This document shows positions 60,298-64,000 of a stretch of DNA of 64,000 nucleotides, one piece after another. The stretch is taken from assembly GCF_000092045.1 (NCBI RefSeq), contig NC_007761.1:1057001-1121000 (forward strand). Reading direction: 5' to 3'. The notes under the pieces are model-generated. The model worked only from the letters and a program-made list of their open reading frames with translations, was not told the DNA's origin and did no database searches. A program made the translations under genes and the position numbers. Numbering within the stretch: position 1 is the first letter of the stretch; every line of letters begins with the position of its first letter. The stretch comes from Rhizobium etli CFN 42 (lineage in GTDB: Bacteria; Pseudomonadota; Alphaproteobacteria; Rhizobiales; Rhizobiaceae).

Positions 60298-62259
60298 ATG
60301 CGCTGCTTTACCGTGCTTGGACCCTCGCAGACCGGAAAATCGACGGTCGTGGAAAAGCTCGGCTCCCTGGAGGGGACGCCGAGAAAATCCAGTTCCCCTT
60401 ATGGATTGAACCTCACAGAATTCACCTTCGGAAATGAGGCGTGGTGTGCGCTGGATGCGCCAGGACCCAACGAAGCTTTGGCGCATGCACAGCACGCGCT
60501 TCTTGCCAGCGACGCCTGCATCCTGTGCGTTTCATCGGCACCCGAGGAGGCTGTGCTCGCCGCGCCCTATCTCAGAATAATCGAAGCCTCGGGGACGCCG
60601 TGCATCCTCTTCGTCAACCGAATGGACGAACCGAGAGGGCGGCTGAGGGACGTGATCGCCGCGCTTCAAGACTACGCCAACCACACGCTTTTGCTTCGCC
60701 AGATCCCGATCCGCGAGGGAGACAGGATCATCGGCAGTTGCGATCTGATTTCGGAACGGGCGTGGCGCTACCGGGAAGGCCAGACTTCGGCGCTGATCGC
60801 GATCCCCGAAAGCGTCGCCGAGCGCGAGCACGAAGCGCGCAGCGAGCTCCTGGAACACCTGTCCGAATTCGATGACTGGCTTCTCGAGGAACTGATCGAA
60901 GATCGCGAGCCGCCCAGCGACGCCCTCTATGCCATTTCATCACGGGTTCTCAGCGAAAACAGGATTATTCCGGTCCTGATCGGTGCCGCAAGTCACGGCA
61001 ACGGCATGATGAGGCTGATGAAGGCGCTGCGCCACGAGGCGCCGCCGGTCGGGGTTCTTCGACAGCGCCTGGCGCGTGCGGGCAATGTCGATGAAAACAA
61101 GCTGACCGCCGTGAGCTTCCATGCCTATCATCGTCAGAATATCGGCAAGACGGTGCTGGTGCGTGCCTTTGGTGAGGGACTGCGGCAAGGCGCATTGCTG
61201 GGCGGCTCCAGCCTCGGCGCCGTGCAGGATCCCGGAAACGGACGGTCCGGCTCGGCAATCGTGCCTGCACCGGGGGATGTCTTCGCGACAGTCAAGTCCG
61301 ACCACTTGCCCGTCCCGTCGCTGTTGACTTCAGGGGCGACGGTCGCCCCGCCGGAATGGACCGAGCCACCGACGCCGATGCTTGAAAGGATCCTGGTTCC
61401 GGGCAGCGAACGCGATGAAAACAAGCTTTCCGAAACGCTGGCAAAACTTTCCGAGACGGATCGCGGCCTTGTCGTTTTGCAGGAGGAAGGCACCGGCGCC
61501 CAGCTCGTCCGCGCCCAGGGCCCGGTGCATCTGCGTGATCTCTGCCGAACCCTGTCCGAGGTCTTCCACATTGAGGTAACCGATCGAATGCCGAGCCCGA
61601 TTTACCGCGAGACAATCGCGAAACCATCGGAGGTTCATTACCGCCATCGCAAACAGACCGGCGGTGCCGGGCAATTCGCGGATGTGAAGCTGAGCATTCG
61701 CCCCAACGAGCGCGGCCGGGGCTTCACTTTTAACGAAACCGTCAAGGGTGGCGTGGTTCCGCGCAACTATATCCCTGCCGTCGAAGCAGGCGCGCGCGAA
61801 GCGATGGAGAAGGGGCCGCTCGGCTTCCAGGTCATCGATGTCGGCGTAACGCTGTTCGATGGTCAGCACCATGCCGTCGACAGTTCGGAACACGCGTTCA
61901 GGACTGCGTCGAGAATGGGAGTGCGACAGGCGCTTTCCGAAGGGTCGGCCGTTTTAATGCAACCGGTCTTCCGCAGCGAAATTCACATTCCGTCGATCTA
62001 TTCCGGCAGCCTCGTCCAGATCGTCTCCGCTCTCAAGGGTCAGGTTCTCGGCTTCGACCGGGATGAAACCGCCAAGGGATGGGACATCTTCCGGGCACTT
62101 ATTCCGGGCGGCGCACTTGACGATCTGGCGCGGGCGCTGCGCTCGGCGACGCAGGGCATCGGTTATTTTTCCAAGACCTTCGATCACTTCGAGGAGCTAT
62201 ACGGCAAGGAAGCGGACGCCATCGTGAGGGCACACGGGGAAGCAGGCGTCGCACACTGA
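60298..62259 (+). CDS. EF-G-like translational GTPase, divergent
   Basis: The 653-residue protein follows the EF-G domain order. The P-loop is GPSQTGKST (residues 8-16), G3 is LDAPGP, and G4 reads FVNRMDEP instead of NKxD. Domain IV and V match the family: VHYRHRKQTGGAGQFADV, GVVPRNYIPAVEAGAREAM and SGSLVQIVSALKGQVLGF. It resembles the second EF-G-like proteins of unknown role. The altered G4 makes normal GTP specificity doubtful. GGAGG seven bases before the ATG at 60298 sets the start. It is not part of a ribosomal operon. Confidence 0.88.
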   Translation: MRCFTVLGPSQTGKSTVVEKLGSLEGTPRKSSSPYGLNLTEFTFGNEAWCALDAPGPNEALAHAQHALLASDACILCVSSAPEEAVLAAPYLRIIEASGTPCILFVNRMDEPRGRLRDVIAALQDYANHTLLLRQIPIREGDRIIGSCDLISERAWRYREGQTSALIAIPESVAEREHEARSELLEHLSEFDDWLLEELIEDREPPSDALYAISSRVLSENRIIPVLIGAASHGNGMMRLMKALRHEAPPVGVLRQRLARAGNVDENKLTAVSFHAYHRQNIGKTVLVRAFGEGLRQGALLGGSSLGAVQDPGNGRSGSAIVPAPGDVFATVKSDHLPVPSLLTSGATVAPPEWTEPPTPMLERILVPGSERDENKLSETLAKLSETDRGLVVLQEEGTGAQLVRAQGPVHLRDLCRTLSEVFHIEVTDRMPSPIYRETIAKPSEVHYRHRKQTGGAGQFADVKLSIRPNERGRGFTFNETVKGGVVPRNYIPAVEAGAREAMEKGPLGFQVIDVGVTLFDGQHHAVDSSEHAFRTASRMGVRQALSEGSAVLMQPVFRSEIHIPSIYSGSLVQIVSALKGQVLGFDRDETAKGWDIFRALIPGGALDDLARALRSATQGIGYFSKTFDHFEELYGKEADAIVRAHGEAGVAH

Positions 62260-62434
62260 AACCTTCGCGCCACGTCATGCTCGTTCGCAGAATGGGCTCA
62301 TGTCGTTTGGCGGTCTTCTGGGTCTGCGGTTTCCTAGAAATTTTCGTGACGGGCCGCCCACCTCCCTCCGTGCACTTCAGCTTCGCAAACTTCGTTGTTC
62401 GCGGAGCCGCCCCATCGCTGTCGATCCTGCTGAA

Positions 62435-63289
62435 CTACTTCCAAACGAGAGCCTCACGCGATTTCGCCATGCTGACGTAGCGATAGTAGACCGTCGCGGG
62501 CACTACCAATTTGGTGCCAGTCGTGCAGCACAGGTAGTTGCCGAAAAGAAAGTAATTTAGCTTATCGCATGAAAAACAGGTAACGCCCTGATAGTCCACG
62601 ACCTGCTTCCCATCCAGAAACATCAAGAAGCGTCCGTCGCCTTCCCTGGTCCATCGAACAAAGAGTTCGAAACGGTGCCAAGCGCCCGCCAGTTCCCTGA
62701 TGGGGGCGACACGCATGTCAAAAAGGTCAATACAGTCACCGCCGAACTGGGTCATCTGCTTCCCGCTTGGCTTTTCCATACTCCATGAAAGGAATTGGTC
62801 GTTGCTATGGGGATTGGTGGTCAGGGCCACGAGTTGGCATTGGTCCTGATCCTTGAATTCGACGAATATCTCGTGACCTCTTACCTGCTTCGAACCAATC
62901 GGAAAGTCGGGCACGAAATACATGTCCCAACCATACCATGCCTCCTTGGGTTGCTTGGTCTTGCGTCCTTGCTGAACCGTCGCGCGAGCCGACTGTTGCT
63001 CGCAGTCGTCCCGTACGCACGGGCCTGGGTTGATCGAAAACTTGAACACCTTTGCCGCGTTGTACTGATCCAGCGGGTCTTTCACCATAGTAAAGCCGCC
63101 CGGCTGATTGCGTTCCGTCGTAACTCTAAACGGGTGGGTGAAGCCAGGAACTTTAAATGTCCTTTCCGCACCGAATGAAAGATTTGCTGAAAGAACGGGC
63201 AGAAGTACTGCTATTAGGATTTTGCGGAGGAAGTTCAATATCCCAATATTCTTGAACCCTGAGCTTGACCGATTAGCTCTCAGCGGCAT
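62435..63289 (-). CDS. Exported polysaccharide-lyase-like protein (heparin lyase I fold)
   Basis: The 284-residue protein has a signal peptide (FLRKILIAVLLPVLSANLSF, cleavage near FGAE) and a body resembling the PL13/heparin-lyase-I-like family: YGWDMYFVPDFPIGSKQ, GAWHRFELFVRWTREGDGRF, LMFLDGKQVVDYQG. It would cleave or bind an acidic polysaccharide outside the cytoplasm; the substrate is unknown. GGGAGG six bases before the ATG at 63289 sets the start. Several cysteines near the C-terminus may form disulfides. Confidence 0.8.
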   Translation of the reverse strand: MPLRANRSSSGFKNIGILNFLRKILIAVLLPVLSANLSFGAERTFKVPGFTHPFRVTTERNQPGGFTMVKDPLDQYNAAKVFKFSINPGPCVRDDCEQQSARATVQQGRKTKQPKEAWYGWDMYFVPDFPIGSKQVRGHEIFVEFKDQDQCQLVALTTNPHSNDQFLSWSMEKPSGKQMTQFGGDCIDLFDMRVAPIRELAGAWHRFELFVRWTREGDGRFLMFLDGKQVVDYQGVTCFSCDKLNYFLFGNYLCCTTGTKLVVPATVYYRYVSMAKSREALVWK

Positions 63290-63410
63290 CACCAACCTCC
63301 CTCATTGTCTCGGCATCGCCTTCAACTAGACGACTTCAGCGGTGCCGGCGTCACACCGCTTACCGACGACTGAATGATCCGTGCCACCATCCCATCCTGA
63401 ATGTTACGGC

Positions 63411-64000
63411 TCAAGTTGGTGTCAACAGGTTCCCGCCGCTCGGCACGTTGGGGTCTGCCCAGCGACGGATAGTGCCGGTGCCCAAATCAGCAGCGTAAAG
63501 CCAGCCGTCCGGTCCCTTCTCAATGTCTACCAAATAGGGGACGTTCGTGTCGAAGACCTGTACGTTCGTGATCTGCCGGCTTGCGTTCATTGTTGCGGTG
63601 TAGACATTTCCATTGACAAGATCCGCAAACATCAGGGTGTCGTCGTTGTAGAAGTCCCCGACCGTGATCGCAGTGGCGTTGTCGGGCGCGCCGTGGCTTC
63701 TCGATAGCAGCGGAAAAACAGCAGCCTGATCAGAAGGACTGTTTCGGTTCCCATTGTTGTAGAAGCTGATCGCCTGAGAGAGATTCTGGTAGCCGCCCGT
63801 TTGGCCAGGACCTTCCAGATACGGCCAACCGAAATTAGATCCTGCAGGGCCGGTATTTATTTCCTCCCAAGTGGTCCAGCCGACATCTCCGAGCACGGGC
63901 AGGTTGGTCACCGGATCGAAGGTGAAGCGATAAGCGTTGCGCACGCCGGAATAGAATACCTTGGACTGATTGCTGTTCGGATCTGCGGGGTCATAGAAGG
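63411..64000 (-). CDS. C-terminal part of a glucose/sorbosone dehydrogenase-like protein (cut by window edge)
   Basis: The frame enters from beyond the right edge, ends at 63411 and shows about 196 residues: YDPADPNSNQSKVFYSGVRN, then TWEEINTGPAGSNFGWPYLE and GDFYNDDTLMFADLVNGNVY. These are the conserved blade segments of PQQ-type glucose/sorbosone dehydrogenase beta-propellers. The GTG at 63944 is internal, not a start. It is the downstream neighbour of nothing visible; total length and signal peptide cannot be seen. Confidence 0.85.
   Translation of the reverse strand, partial: FYDPADPNSNQSKVFYSGVRNAYRFTFDPVTNLPVLGDVGWTTWEEINTGPAGSNFGWPYLEGPGQTGGYQNLSQAISFYNNGNRNSPSDQAAVFPLLSRSHGAPDNATAITVGDFYNDDTLMFADLVNGNVYTATMNASRQITNVQVFDTNVPYLVDIEKGPDGWLYAADLGTGTIRRWADPNVPSGGNLLTPT

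Overview
The window looks like chromosomal or large-replicon DNA of a fast-growing rhizobium (Rhizobium leguminosarum/etli type). Supporting signs are high GC with strong GC third-position bias, two copies of a composite palindromic element resembling the Rhizobium-specific RIME family, many short palindromic intergenic repeats, and alphaproteobacterial families (GcrA-like, DUF982, DUF1499, fused LplT-Aas, TadG-like). I saw no transposase, CRISPR array, rRNA or complete prophage. Everything here is read from the sequence by eye and no database search was run.

Layout. 1-7.5 kb is ordinary housekeeping and stress DNA: DUF1499 protein, peroxiredoxin-like protein, a NUDIX/PHB-depolymerase-type pair, and an MBL hydrolase > DCC > DUF4166 dehydrogenase operon. 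tRNA-Gln(TTG) at 7.6 kb is followed by a lower-GC accessory patch (7.7-10.7 kb) with a PIN-domain gene and its unknown partner, a possible PD-(D/E)XK-like protein and a frameshifted SEC-C relic. 10.9-23.4 kb is again core-like: SDR, a TetR gene with three operator copies facing a PspA/YiaA operon, an 1131-residue LplT-Aas fusion, a TetA-like MFS pump, and a 991-residue protein joining a SerC-like aminotransferase to a SerA-like dehydrogenase.

After tRNA-Pro(CGG) at 23.6 kb come a di-haem cytochrome, an HxlR-controlled NmrA/DoxX operon and a decayed LysR gene. 28.4-32.9 kb is a phage-like control module: an S24 (CI/LexA-type) repressor, small early-type genes, a GcrA-like and a LuxR-type HTH gene. 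It has no capsid, tail, integrase or terminase gene. Two operator pairs with the same 35-bp spacing lie in front of the repressor and in front of the divergent small genes. 33-46 kb carries an exported protein, GFA protein, GT25 glycosyltransferase, a two-component system whose kinase start codon lies inside a RIME-like repeat, a TadG-like protein, a GSU2403-type nucleotidyltransferase with duplicated upstream inverted repeats, ArsR/SDR genes and a class III cyclase-TPR protein.

46.5-54.2 kb is a scarred accessory region. It contains a zinc-ribbon/possible PIN-like protein, several small membrane proteins, four partial or complete copies of a small RHH-like gene, and decayed 3' ends of ATP-dependent DNA ligases (another such end is at 23.8 kb), with a nuclease fragment and a truncated ChaC gene. 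This patchwork is the least explained part of the window. 54.2-64 kb returns to LysR/alkylsulfatase-like MBL, methyltransferase, a carbonic anhydrase-SulP pair (probable bicarbonate uptake), a degenerate EF-G-like GTPase, a polysaccharide-lyase-like protein and the end of a sugar-dehydrogenase-like protein that runs off the window.
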